From NCBI GenBank assembly GCA_016703105.1, contig JADJCS010000014.1, positions 172,507 to 236,506 on the forward strand: a DNA stretch of 64,000 nucleotides, in the 5' to 3' direction. A program made the position numbers and the translations under genes. Shown piece after piece: positions 26,938 to 34,894 of this stretch. The DNA comes from Flavobacteriales bacterium (lineage in GTDB: Bacteria; Bacteroidota; Bacteroidia; Flavobacteriales_F; PHOS-HE28). A model generated the notes under the pieces. That model did no database searches. It saw only the letters and a program-made list of their open reading frames with translations, and was not told where the DNA came from. Each line of letters starts with the position of its first letter. Position 1 is the stretch's first letter.

Positions 26938-27620
26938 GGCGACTTGGGCCCATCCATGAGATCGCGCGTTTGTAACGCGAATGCTCTCTTCTTTCGCCCA
27001 GAGCCAAGGACCAAAAGCCTGGGCCCACAACCAACAGCTCACGGCTCGCAGCTTCAAGGCCCAGATCCACCACCAACCAGCCAATGGGCTTCTTCGGCTG
27101 CCGAAGCTTTAGCGAAGGCATGCCGCCCACCTTTTTTTATCCGTGCAGGCTCTCCCGTCGCGCAGCACGCATAAGCTTCCGGCTTGCGGCTAGGGGCTTG
27201 CAGCTAGATCGGGCTCGCGTCTCGTAGCTCAAGGCTCGTGGCCTCGATAACACGACACCAAATGGCCAAGGGGCCAATAGGCCAAGGGCCGCGCCGGTTC
27301 CCACCAAGGAGGCATTCACCAACAACCGACAACTACCAACCAGCCAACCAACTGGCCCACCAACCAATGGGCTCCAAGGCCCGAGGCGGCCCACCAAGGA
27401 GGTATTCACCAACAACTGTCAACTACCAACCAGCCCACAGTCCAATGGGCTTCTTCGGCTGCCAAAGCTTTGTCGCACGTCGCCATAGCGCTTTGGCGAC
27501 GGCGCGGCGAAGGCATGCCGCCCACCTCCCGGAACCGCAGAGCGGTATCCGGGATTGATCCGTTCCATTCGCGTTCTAGCGCCCCGTCCACCCAGTCCAC
27601 CAACCATCACGCAAGCGCCC

Positions 27621-27660
27621 CCCTCTCCGGCTCGCCCCGGGCCTGACCCGGGGGAGAGGG
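27621..27660 (-). terminator. Hairpin downstream of the hypothetical gene at 27663
   Basis: CCCTCTCC (27621-27628) pairs with GGAGAGGG (27653-27660), enclosing a second CCCCGGG/CCCGGGG palindrome. It lies three bases beyond the stop codon and could terminate transcription, though no T-run is present. Confidence 0.4.
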
Positions 27661-27662
27661 CT

Positions 27663-28340
27663 TCACAGTCCCGACTTGTCGGGGGCCGGGGTGAGGGCCT
27701 CCGCACCGCTCGCCCGCGCCGCCGCATACGCCTGCGCGAATTCCGCCGACCGCTCCCGCAGCAAATACATCAGCTTGTCCATCCGGTGGATAAGGATCTT
27801 GCTCAGCTCCGGCACCAGCGCGTGGATCATGGCGTTCCGCTCCTTGCGCTCATGTACCGTCATGCGGGGTAGCGTGATCATGGCGTCATGCGCGGTGATC
27901 GCCTCCTCCAGTTCATCCAGTCGTTCCGTCGTCAGTTGATAGGCGTCCAGGTCGGTCTGCTTGGTCCGTGCGATCGCCAGCAGCTTCCGGCAATGTGTGG
28001 TGGCGCCCTCGCCCGGTGCGTTCCACAAATAGCCGCGCTCGGTCTTCACCGCTTGTTTCAGGTCCATGTCTTTGTGCACGTCAGCGTATACTTCCAGTGT
28101 GTTCAGCACCATCAGGGTGCGCCGCACCATCGTCAGCCGCTTCTCCTTCTTCTCGTGCGTCAGGTTGCTCGAACTCGCATTTGCTGCGGCTATCTGGCTG
28201 TCCAGTTCCGCCAGCTTCACCCGCAGCTCCTCCACCGCTAGGGCGAACGCCGGTAGGTCCGCCCAGATGGGTCGGTGTTCATCGCACACCGCTAGGGTAC
28301 TGCGCACCATCCGTGCGCGCTGCAGATCACGCGTGGTCAT
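27663..28340 (-). CDS. Hypothetical protein, paralogue of the gene at 28475
   Basis: A 225-residue, highly helical cytoplasmic protein with no signal or membrane segment. Its C-terminal third (TLPRMTVHERKERNAMIHAL, then ILIHRMDKLMYLL) aligns with the neighbouring gene (SPRTAVGVRKNATTEIDILV, then ILNNRMDKLMPEF), and both end with an aromatic-rich segment before an acidic tail. They are therefore tandem paralogues of nearly equal length (225 and 226 residues). From memory similar 'xLDKLM' proteins recur in Bacteroidota as uncharacterised multi-copy families. Function unknown. Confidence 0.6.
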   Translation of the reverse strand: MTTRDLQRARMVRSTLAVCDEHRPIWADLPAFALAVEELRVKLAELDSQIAAANASSSNLTHEKKEKRLTMVRRTLMVLNTLEVYADVHKDMDLKQAVKTERGYLWNAPGEGATTHCRKLLAIARTKQTDLDAYQLTTERLDELEEAITAHDAMITLPRMTVHERKERNAMIHALVPELSKILIHRMDKLMYLLRERSAEFAQAYAAARASGAEALTPAPDKSGL

Positions 28341-28428
28341 CCCTTCTTGTTTTCACAAACCTTTCAAGTGTTCTTCATTTCTGCAATCCCGATTTTCCGG
28401 GGGTCCTTCACGTTCCGTCCCAAAACGC

Positions 28429-28455
28429 GGGAACCCCGGTCATCCCGGGGTTCCC
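28429..28455 (-). terminator. Intrinsic terminator of the 28475 gene
   Basis: An 11-bp perfect stem (GGGAACCCCGG at 28429-28439 with CCGGGGTTCCC at 28445-28455) and a five-base loop, followed on the minus strand by GCGTTTTGG. Confidence 0.7.
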
Positions 28456-28474
28456 ATCTTGCGTATGTGCTGCT

Positions 28475-29156
28475 TTACGCTGCCTGCGCGGGCGCGTCCT
28501 TCTCGCCTGTGCCCAGGTCGATGATCATGCGCGAGTTGAAGTACTCGTTGTAGAACGCCGGATCGCTCGTCTCGAACTCCGGCATCAGCTTGTCCATCCG
28601 GTTGTTCAAGATCTTCATGCTGTCCTTCACCAGGATGTCGATCTCCGTCGTCGCGTTCTTCCGCACACCTACCGCCGTGCGAGGTGAGCTGATAACCGCT
28701 TCGTACGCATCGATCAGGCCCTGCAAGCTGGTCATGTCGGCCGCCAGCAGTCCATAGGGCCCAAGGTTCGCCAGTTCGGCTACACCGGTGTCATGTACGT
28801 TCTGGCACATCACAGCGATCACACCATCACGCTGCCGGAAGAAAGTGCTCTTGCCCACGCTCATCTGTCCCCGCAATACCTCGTTCCCCTGGTCCACGGC
28901 ATAGGCATAGATCCCCTTGCGCCACCTCGGTCGCCTTCTTCACCATGGCTTCACGCTTCAACACCTTGTCCACAGCAACCCCCTTCAAGATCTGCTTTTG
29001 TACCTGCGCCGCCGCCTTCAGGCTGTTCAGGTTGTCTACGAATTCATCGTGCGCGGTCTTGAAGGGCAGGAAGGTCGTCCACGTCGCGGCGAATTTCAGG
29101 CATGTCTCTATCACGGCGTAGAACATGCTCAGCTTGTTTTCGTTCGTCTTTTTCAT
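28475..29156 (-). pseudogene. Hypothetical protein, paralogue of 27663, with a one-base frameshift
   Basis: Two open pieces (29156-28827 and 28897-28475) join into one 226-residue protein if one base is removed from the CCCC run at 28913-28916 (GGGG on the coding strand): ...KKATEVAQG then IYAYAVDQGNEVLRG. The total length, 682 nt, is three times 227 plus one, as expected for a single insertion. The protein starts MKKTNENKLSMFYAV, is helical and resembles its downstream paralogue at 27663. Function unknown. The frameshift may well be a sequencing error. Confidence 0.6.
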
Positions 29157-29716
29157 TTTGGCGTCTTGTACGGGGTTTGATTTGGTTATCCGTACAGGCA
29201 CTTATACATGGATAGGGGGTTGCGTGGTTTCATTAAGTATGAAAATAAAGTACAAGATTGAAATATGAGTTCTGCGTTGTATATGGTAGAAACAATTGCG
29301 CATGACATGGATGTGCTGTGATATGTGATTGTGTCAGGTGAGTGGGCGTTTGCATCATCGAAGCAATGTTTGCGATCTATTCGCTTTCGTTATTCTCACC
29401 TCTACCTGCGTTTGTGTCATGCTGCAAGTGGTTTGCAACACCACGCAATGTCTATGTGTCAGCTTCGAGGCCTCCGCGAATGCCGCCGTCATCTCCGCGA
29501 GAACGAGCGACGCCCCTGCGAATGCGACCGACGCCCCTGCGATTGTGCTCAACGTGTCTGCGTTTGTTGTCAACGCTCTCGCGGATCATGCGTTCGTCTC
29601 CGCGATCGTTAGTGCCTTCCCTGCGATGGTGAACGTGCGCTTTGCATTATCGGCCAAATTTCACGCATGCACCCTCAGCCACCTTTCTGCTTGGTTCGTT
29701 CTCAACACCGCCGTTC
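29157..29716. other. AT-richer intergenic region with tandem repeats
   Basis: 560 bp without a credible gene. The part near 29200-29330 is markedly AT-rich (promoter-like for the minus-strand gene). The remainder holds the 21-bp repeat listed separately; the ORFs running through it on both strands are most likely repeat-generated. Confidence 0.5.
29473..29640. repeat. Degenerate 21-bp tandem repeat, eight units
   Basis: Eight consecutive 21-base units begin at 29473, 29494, 29515, 29536, 29557, 29578, 29599 and 29620. Each opens with a YNYGCG-type core and then varies. In one plus-strand frame they read as heptads of the form [S/P/L]-A-x-x-x-x-x (SANAAVI, SARTSDA, PANATDA, PAIVLNV, SAFVVNA and so on). 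Confidence 0.7.
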
Positions 29717-30601
29717 TCAGACGTACCGTTTCAAGATCGCCTGCACCTGCGCCGCATAGCCACGGCCGAACAGGTTGACATGCACGAGCAACGGATACAA
29801 GTTGCACAGATCCATACGCTCTTCCCAGCCTTGCTCCAAGGGCTGCTCAGCGTGGTAGGCCGCATAGAACTCCGCATCGAAGCCACCGAAGAGCTTGGTC
29901 ATGGCCAAGTCCATTTCGCGATGGCCGTAGTAGACGGCAGGATCGATAAGCACCGGCTCGCCATTGGGTCCCGTGAGGAAGTTGCCGCTCCATAGATCGC
30001 CGTGCAGCAAGGCCGGTGCTTCCTTCGGGAAGAGCGAAGCGAGCTTGCTGTACAACCGTTCGAAGCACAGCACATCGCCCATGCCGATGCGCTGCTTGTT
30101 ACGCGCGAGCTCCACTTGTGGCTCCAGGCGGCAGTGCAGGAAGAAGTCGCTCCATTCCAGGTGCGGCGTGTTCACCTGCTTCAGCGAGCCGATGTAGTTA
30201 GCGCGTTCCAGGCCGAAGCGATCGCTGCTGTGTTGATGGAGCCGCGCGAGGGATCTACCGAAGTCTTCCCAGAAGTCCGCTTTGCGAGCGCTCGATCCGA
30301 TGTGCTCCAACAAGAGGTAGGCATCATCATGATCCTCCCCCGTGGCGATCACTTCAGGGACCCGGATAGCTGCGGCTTTGCGCAAGCGTTCGAGGCCATC
30401 GGCTTCCGCTTCGAACAGCGAAGGGAAGCGGTCGGCGCTGTTCGTTTTCACGAAGAACGCTCCGTGGTCCGTATCGAGCCGGTAGGCGTCATTGATGCTT
30501 CCACCACCCACGGGTGTTCCACGTTCCACATCCACCGGTGTGCCGACGTGGGCGCTCAGATGTTCAGTGAGGCGTTCGATAAGCTGGCCGGAGAGGGGCA
30601 T
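29717..30601 (-). CDS. Fructosamine/ketosamine-3-kinase family protein
   Basis: A 294-residue aminoglycoside-phosphotransferase-fold kinase of the fructosamine-3-kinase family. Visible are the P-loop-like GGGSINDAYRLDT, the ATP-binding Lys in GAFFVKTN, the catalytic HGDLWSGNFL and the metal-binding DPAVYYGHREMDLAM. The enzyme phosphorylates sugar amines attached to proteins or free amines, a deglycation repair step in the cytoplasm. Start 30601 is chosen because the upstream in-frame extension to 30658 runs into AT-rich leader. Single-gene unit. Confidence 0.88.
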   Translation of the reverse strand: MPLSGQLIERLTEHLSAHVGTPVDVERGTPVGGGSINDAYRLDTDHGAFFVKTNSADRFPSLFEAEADGLERLRKAAAIRVPEVIATGEDHDDAYLLLEHIGSSARKADFWEDFGRSLARLHQHSSDRFGLERANYIGSLKQVNTPHLEWSDFFLHCRLEPQVELARNKQRIGMGDVLCFERLYSKLASLFPKEAPALLHGDLWSGNFLTGPNGEPVLIDPAVYYGHREMDLAMTKLFGGFDAEFYAAYHAEQPLEQGWEERMDLCNLYPLLVHVNLFGRGYAAQVQAILKRYV

Positions 30602-30674
30602 GGAGCAAAGATGGACCGGCCAATGCTCCGTTATTCTTAGATTTGCCGTCCGTTGCAAAACGGGTTGATATGAT

Positions 30675-30739
30675 GGGGGATCAGCTCAGCTGGCTAGAGC
30701 GTCCCGCACGTCGTGCGGGAAGGCTACCAGTTCGGGCAT
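30675..30739 (+). pseudogene. tRNA-Ala-like remnant, 5' half
   Basis: The first 29 bases (atgggggatcagctcagctg and on) match the intact tRNA-Ala downstream with one mismatch, and even 12 upstream bases are similar. After the D-arm, the anticodon arm is replaced by a 19-base perfect hairpin (TCCCGCAC-GTC-GTGCGGGA, 30702-30720), two bases too long for a normal arm; the T-arm and acceptor 3' strand have decayed. It cannot be a working tRNA. Confidence 0.7.
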
Positions 30740-30747
30740 TGACATAA

Positions 30748-30824
<77 letters not shown>

Positions 30825-30826
30825 TG

Positions 30827-30853
30827 AAAGGCGGCTCACAGGCCGCCTTTTTT
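30827..30853 (+). terminator. Terminator of tRNA-Ala
   Basis: AAAGGCGGC (30827-30835) pairs with GCCGCCTTT (30842-30850), six-base loop, followed by more T's. The GIY-YIG ORF begins in the T-run. A degenerate copy of this hairpin follows the third tRNA-like element near 31168-31195. Confidence 0.8.
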
Positions 30854-30857
30854 GTTC

Positions 30858-31106
30858 GTGCCTTACGCGGTCTACATCCTCTACAGCCCGAGTCGGGATC
30901 GCTACTACGTGGGGCATGCGGAAGACCCGGACTTGCGACTGACCCGCGACCACAATGGTAGGAGGAACGCCAGCACTAGACCTGGCGTGCCATGGGAGCA
31001 CAAATGGTCCCGTTGGTTCGCAACGCGCCGTGAAGCCATGGCCTTTGAGAAAGTCATCAAATCCCGCAAGAGCCGCGTTTACATCGAGTCTTTGATCCAA
31101 CAGGCC

Positions 31107-31112
<6 letters not shown>
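30858..31112 (+). CDS. Small GIY-YIG nuclease domain protein
   Basis: An 84-residue single-domain GIY-YIG endonuclease. The first strand YAVYILYS and second YYVGHAED form the GIY-YIG core; downstream are the catalytic-type Arg/His (LRLTRDHN) and the helix with Glu (REAMAFEKVIKSRKSR). The likely start is GTG 30858, which begins with PYAVYIL as in other short family members. It starts within the terminator of tRNA-Ala, and its TAG stop (31110-31112) lies inside the D-arm sequence GGTTAGAGCG of the following tRNA-like element, so nuclease ORF and tRNA remnant are physically fused. Such small GIY-YIG proteins are otherwise uncharacterised; a homing or mobile role linked to tRNA loci is my inference. 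Confidence 0.8.
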
Positions 31113-31166
<54 letters not shown>

Positions 31167-31263
31167 ACTTGAAAGGCGTCTCACTAGGCCGCCTTTCGCA
31201 TTTTCGGTCGTCTGCGTGACGAATGGCGATCGCAGTGAGCCGTCTTTCTTTCAACTTGCGGAG

Positions 31264-32094
31264 GTGATCACCACCCACGTCTTCCATCCCACGGACCTTG
31301 CCGCCGGGAGTGCGCCATCCTTTCACCATGCCGTGCGCCTTGCCCTAACCGGTCCGGCACGTCTCACGGCCATGCATGTGGCGGAGAATGGAGATGCCCA
31401 GGTGGAACTACCCGGTGTGCGCCAGGTGCTGGTGCGCTGGAACAAACTGCGCGATACCGAGGATGAGAAGGGGCTCGAGGCCCTGCGTCTTTCGGTGCGC
31501 AAAGCGGTCACCGAGGATGGCGATGCCGTGGACGGCTGCCTGACCCACTTGATCCGGCATCCCGCCCAATGGTTGGTGCTCAGCACAGGTCAGCGCAAAG
31601 GGGCCGCGCGCTGGTTGAACGGTTCCGTGGCTGAAGCATTGGTACGCAGGTCCCGGATCAATGCGCTGGTGCTCCCCCTGGGGGTCCCTGGCTTTGTACT
31701 GCCGGAGGATGGTCGTGTGGTGTTGAAACGGGTGCTGCTTCCTGTGGGCCCGCCGCAGTTGGCCCGGATGGCCACCATGGGATTGGCGCAACTCCTCGAC
31801 CGCTATGCGTGCCACCAAGTGGAGGTGGTACTGCTCGCGGTAGGCGCGGGCTCGATGCCCGCCGATCTGCGGGATCGCCTTCCGGCCAAGGCGGCAGTGA
31901 TCGAGCGCACGGAGGATGGGGATCTTGTGCCCACCATCCTGGATACCTGCGATCGCATGGCGGCGGATCTGGTGGTCATGTCCACCGAAGGACATGATAG
32001 CTGGATGGACAGCCTCTGGGGAAGCCATACGGAACAAGTGCTCCGAAGTGCGCAGGCGCCGCTGTTGGTGGTGCCGTCGAAGTTGCCGGGCTGA
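31264..32094 (+). CDS. Universal stress protein family, tandem-domain type
   Basis: A 276-residue protein. The N-terminal half begins with HVFHPTDL, the usual first strand of a Usp domain; the C-terminal half has the nucleotide-binding end of the second domain (ADLVVMSTEGHDSWMDSLWG, then LLVVP). The first domain lacks a clear ATP-binding GxxGxxxGS motif and may be structural. Start GTG 31264 matches the family's short N-terminus and follows a gcggag sequence; a GTG at 31216 would add 16 residues. Cytoplasmic stress or metabolic signalling role is inferred from family only. It converges with the polyphosphate kinase gene. Confidence 0.75.
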   Translation: MITTHVFHPTDLAAGSAPSFHHAVRLALTGPARLTAMHVAENGDAQVELPGVRQVLVRWNKLRDTEDEKGLEALRLSVRKAVTEDGDAVDGCLTHLIRHPAQWLVLSTGQRKGAARWLNGSVAEALVRRSRINALVLPLGVPGFVLPEDGRVVLKRVLLPVGPPQLARMATMGLAQLLDRYACHQVEVVLLAVGAGSMPADLRDRLPAKAAVIERTEDGDLVPTILDTCDRMAADLVVMSTEGHDSWMDSLWGSHTEQVLRSAQAPLLVVPSKLPG

Positions 32095-32099
32095 ACGCC

Positions 32100-34823
32100 C
32101 TAGCGTTTTGCCGGGGCGGGTCCCGTTCGCTTTTTGACGGTCGATCGCCGCCGCCGGTCCAGACCCATCAAGTAGTTGTGGAAGGCCAACTGGCTCTGGA
32201 TGGCCGCCTCGTTCTTCTCCCGTGGTACGTAGGCGTTCCTTTGGTCCGCATCGATCAGCCGTGCCTTGACACGGTCGCGCCATTGTAGGTCCAGAAAACG
32301 ATGTACCTGGGCGCGCAGCTCCGCATCTTCCAACGGAAAGGCGATCTCCACACGGCGGTCCAGGTTGCGCTCCATCAGGTCCGCACTGGCGAGGTAGGTG
32401 GTCATGCGGCCGCGGTCATGGAACATATACACGCGGGCGTGTTCCAGGTATCGGTCCACGATGCTGATGGCACGCACACGTTCGCTCACGTGCGGTAACC
32501 CGGGCACCAAACAACAGATGCCGCGCAGGATGAGCCGCACCTCCACACCCGCCCTGCTGGCATCGTAGAGCTTATGGATCATGCTCGTATCCTCAAGGCT
32601 GTTCAACTTGAGAAGGATACGGGCAGGGCGCCCCTTCAATGCCTGCTCGATCTCCCGATCGATCATCTCCTCCAGTCTGCTGCGCAGATCGATAGGGGCC
32701 ATCAGTAGTTGGCGCAATGCGGGCACATGTCGCCGGTCCATCAAATAGGAGAACACCTCTTGCACCTCGCGCGTGATCGCAGGCTGCGCGGTGAGCAGAC
32801 CCATATCAGAATACACCTGGGCCGTGCGTTCGTTGAAATTCCCTGTTCCCAGATATGCGTACCGCCGCGATCGGCCGCGTTCCGAACGCTGGATGAGGCA
32901 CAACTTGCCATGCACCTTGAGCCCCTCGTAGCTGTAGAGCACCTTGGCTCCTGCCTTCTCCAACATCTCGCCCCAATACAGGTTCGAGCGTTCATCGAAA
33001 CGGGCCTGGACCTCCACGAACACCGTGACCTGCTTGCCATTGCGCAGGGCTTGTAGCAAGGCCTGGCATATCAACGATCCGTAGGCCACGCGATACAGCG
33101 TGATGGAGATCGAGCGCACGGCCTTATCCCTCGCGGCCTGCTCGAGCCACCGCACCATCAGGCCGAAATCGTGGTAGGGGAAGTGGAGCAACTGGTCCTT
33201 GTCCGAGATCGTTCGGAAGAGGTCGGTGCGTTGAGATAGTCCCGCATGTGGAACGAGGGGCAGGGGCTTGTCGCGCAGGTCGGGCCGCTCCTTTACGGGT
33301 AGGCGGAGCAGATCGCTGAAGTTGTGGTAGCGCCCACCGGGCACCAGGTCCGGCGGACGCAGCCCGAGGAAGGCGATGGTCGCCTTTAGCAGGGGCTTCG
33401 GCATGGCCTGGTCGAACAGGAACCGGGAGGGCACTCCGGTCTGCCGTTTCCGCAGGCTCTTGCGCACCTTATCCACCACCTTGCCGGCGAACTCTTCTTC
33501 CAGATAGAGGTCCGCATCGCGCGAGAGCTTGATGGCGTGGACGCGGATCACACGATGTCCTTTGAACGTGCGGTGCAGGCAAAGGCGCAGCACATCGTCC
33601 AGGAACATGAGGTCGTTGCGGCCAGGTGCGGAAGGAAGCTGCACGAACCGCCCCAGCTCCTCGCTCGGCACGTTCACCACGACGCGCTTTTCCTTGCGCG
33701 ACCCCTTCGGCCGCAAGGCGCATACCAGGTAGAGGCGCCGATCCTCCACGAAAAGGGCATTGCCGGGGCGCATCGTAGCGGTGGTCAACAAGGGTTCCAC
33801 CCGTTCTTGATAGAACGCCTTCACGAAAACCTCCTGCTTCGCGGACAATTGGTCCTCACGTAGTATGTGGATCTTCTCACGCGCCAGGGCGGGTAGCAAC
33901 TTGCCCCGGTAGAGCGCACCGAACTCCTGTTGCTGCCCGAGCGCTTTCGCATTGATCTTCGCCACCAGACGGTCCGGGGTGATGCTCAGCGCGGTACGGT
34001 CGTGCTTGCCCAATTTCACCAACGATCGCAGGGACGCCACGCGCACCCGGTAGAATTCATCGAGGTTGCTGGAGTAGATGGCCAGGAACTTGATCCGCTC
34101 CAACAAGGGCACATGCTCGTCCTGGGCCTCCTGCAACACCCGATCGTTGAACGAGAGCCAGCTCAGATCGCGATCGAACAAAGGCCACCTCCCCGGCTTC
34201 GGTAGCTTCTCCTTCTGCAGCTGGCCGGCCATGCGGAGCTTGAGCCGCTTGAGATTGATCGTCTTCTGCGGCCCGAAACGGTTGCGAGCATAGGTGGTAT
34301 GGAACCTGTGCGCGGTGAGGTACGCCAGGTTCTCGCGTGACCAATCCGTTTTCTTGATCGCCTTGCCATGCACCAACTGCAGTTCAATGCGCAACCGCTC
34401 GGCGCGCTCCTCGAAATCCGCCTGGCCGGCCTTGGCCGAATCGGCATCGCGCAATACACGCTGCAACATGCCGCGCGGGGTGGCCCCCAACCGGGTGCCG
34501 TTGATCATCGCGCTCACCCGCTCCCGGTCCCGGGTGGGGAATTTGGCCGCATGAAGGAACCCGCGCGCGATCCGTGCGCTCTCTTTCTCATGGCCGACGT
34601 AGGTGCGCGCATACCCCGCATCGTGGAAAAGCGCCGCGATCTCCAGCAGGAGCAGATCGTGCCCGCATAACTTCAGCGCACGGCCGATCTCCAGGGCCGT
34701 ACGTGTTACCGAGAGCGTATGGTCCAGGTCGTGGAAGACGAATTTCGGCGAGACCTCTTTGCTGAAATGACGACGGATGAACAACCGCGCGCTTTCCAAG
34801 GTCGCCTCGCCCGCCTTCCTCAT
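32100..34823 (-). CDS. ppk1: HD-domain / polyphosphate kinase 1 fusion
   Basis: A 907-residue protein. Residues ~1-190 are an HD-superfamily metal-dependent phosphohydrolase: His35 in DLDHTLSVT, His67-Asp68 in ALFHDAGYA, His78 and Asp126/128 in RDADSAKAG. Residues ~205-900 are a complete polyphosphate kinase 1 (WPLFDRDLSWLSFNDRVLQE; phospho-histidine loop KVHGKLCLI; second active-site histidine in EHARVYMFH; TGNFNERTAQVYSD). PPK1 makes polyphosphate from ATP; the HD part might remove a nucleotide signal or hydrolyse a product. The usual PPK1 is ~690 residues, so the fusion accounts for the extra length. A start 36 bases upstream is also possible. It is divergent from the SiaB-like gene. Confidence 0.9.
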   Translation of the reverse strand: MRKAGEATLESARLFIRRHFSKEVSPKFVFHDLDHTLSVTRTALEIGRALKLCGHDLLLLEIAALFHDAGYARTYVGHEKESARIARGFLHAAKFPTRDRERVSAMINGTRLGATPRGMLQRVLRDADSAKAGQADFEERAERLRIELQLVHGKAIKKTDWSRENLAYLTAHRFHTTYARNRFGPQKTINLKRLKLRMAGQLQKEKLPKPGRWPLFDRDLSWLSFNDRVLQEAQDEHVPLLERIKFLAIYSSNLDEFYRVRVASLRSLVKLGKHDRTALSITPDRLVAKINAKALGQQQEFGALYRGKLLPALAREKIHILREDQLSAKQEVFVKAFYQERVEPLLTTATMRPGNALFVEDRRLYLVCALRPKGSRKEKRVVVNVPSEELGRFVQLPSAPGRNDLMFLDDVLRLCLHRTFKGHRVIRVHAIKLSRDADLYLEEEFAGKVVDKVRKSLRKRQTGVPSRFLFDQAMPKPLLKATIAFLGLRPPDLVPGGRYHNFSDLLRLPVKERPDLRDKPLPLVPHAGLSQRTDLFRTISDKDQLLHFPYHDFGLMVRWLEQAARDKAVRSISITLYRVAYGSLICQALLQALRNGKQVTVFVEVQARFDERSNLYWGEMLEKAGAKVLYSYEGLKVHGKLCLIQRSERGRSRRYAYLGTGNFNERTAQVYSDMGLLTAQPAITREVQEVFSYLMDRRHVPALRQLLMAPIDLRSRLEEMIDREIEQALKGRPARILLKLNSLEDTSMIHKLYDASRAGVEVRLILRGICCLVPGLPHVSERVRAISIVDRYLEHARVYMFHDRGRMTTYLASADLMERNLDRRVEIAFPLEDAELRAQVHRFLDLQWRDRVKARLIDADQRNAYVPREKNEAAIQSQLAFHNYLMGLDRRRRSTVKKRTGPAPAKR

Positions 34824-34872
34824 CGCGTGGCAAAGTAAGTGCTGCGACCGACCCCGCACGGGGACCGGCCTC

Positions 34873-34880
34873 TATATTTG
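34873..34880 (+). promoter_or_regulatory. -7 element (TATATTTG) of the SiaB-like gene
   Basis: A perfect match to TAnnTTTG in the 71-bp divergent region, 14 bases before the ATG at 34895. The intervening leader is a GC-rich palindrome (GGCCGGCCCGGCCGG). No TTG is found at -33. Confidence 0.5.
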
Positions 34881-34894
34881 GCCGGCCCGGCCGG

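Larger units (their letters stand above)
26462..27662. repeat. Non-coding direct-repeat thicket
   Basis: About 1.2 kb without a credible gene, built of interleaved degenerate words. A perfect 51-base direct repeat occurs at 26766-26816 and 27380-27430, with a third, diverged copy at about 27300-27345. A second ~52-base unit (ttgatccgttccattcgcg...) occurs at 26849-26900 and 27555-27607. A third (ccaatgggcttcttcggctg...) occurs at 27082-27132 and from 27442, and a perfect 21-base word at 26743-26763 and 27264-27284. Stretches near 26683-26720 are roughly the reverse complement of the accaacaac-rich units. Spurious ORFs cover it on both strands. Confidence 0.75.

Noticed and set aside
26640..27640. 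CRISPR array
   Set aside because: Repeats are of several kinds, unequal length and irregular spacing, with no uniform spacers and no cas genes nearby.
29329..29778. 149-codon plus-strand frame through the 21-bp repeats
   Set aside because: The open frame is explained by repeat periodicity in multiples of three, and it runs into the antisense end of the fructosamine-kinase gene. Kept as a repeat, not a gene.
30675..30739. A second functional tRNA (reading GTC as an Asp anticodon)
   Set aside because: The anticodon arm is 19 bases with no U33, and the T-arm and 3' acceptor strand do not pair.
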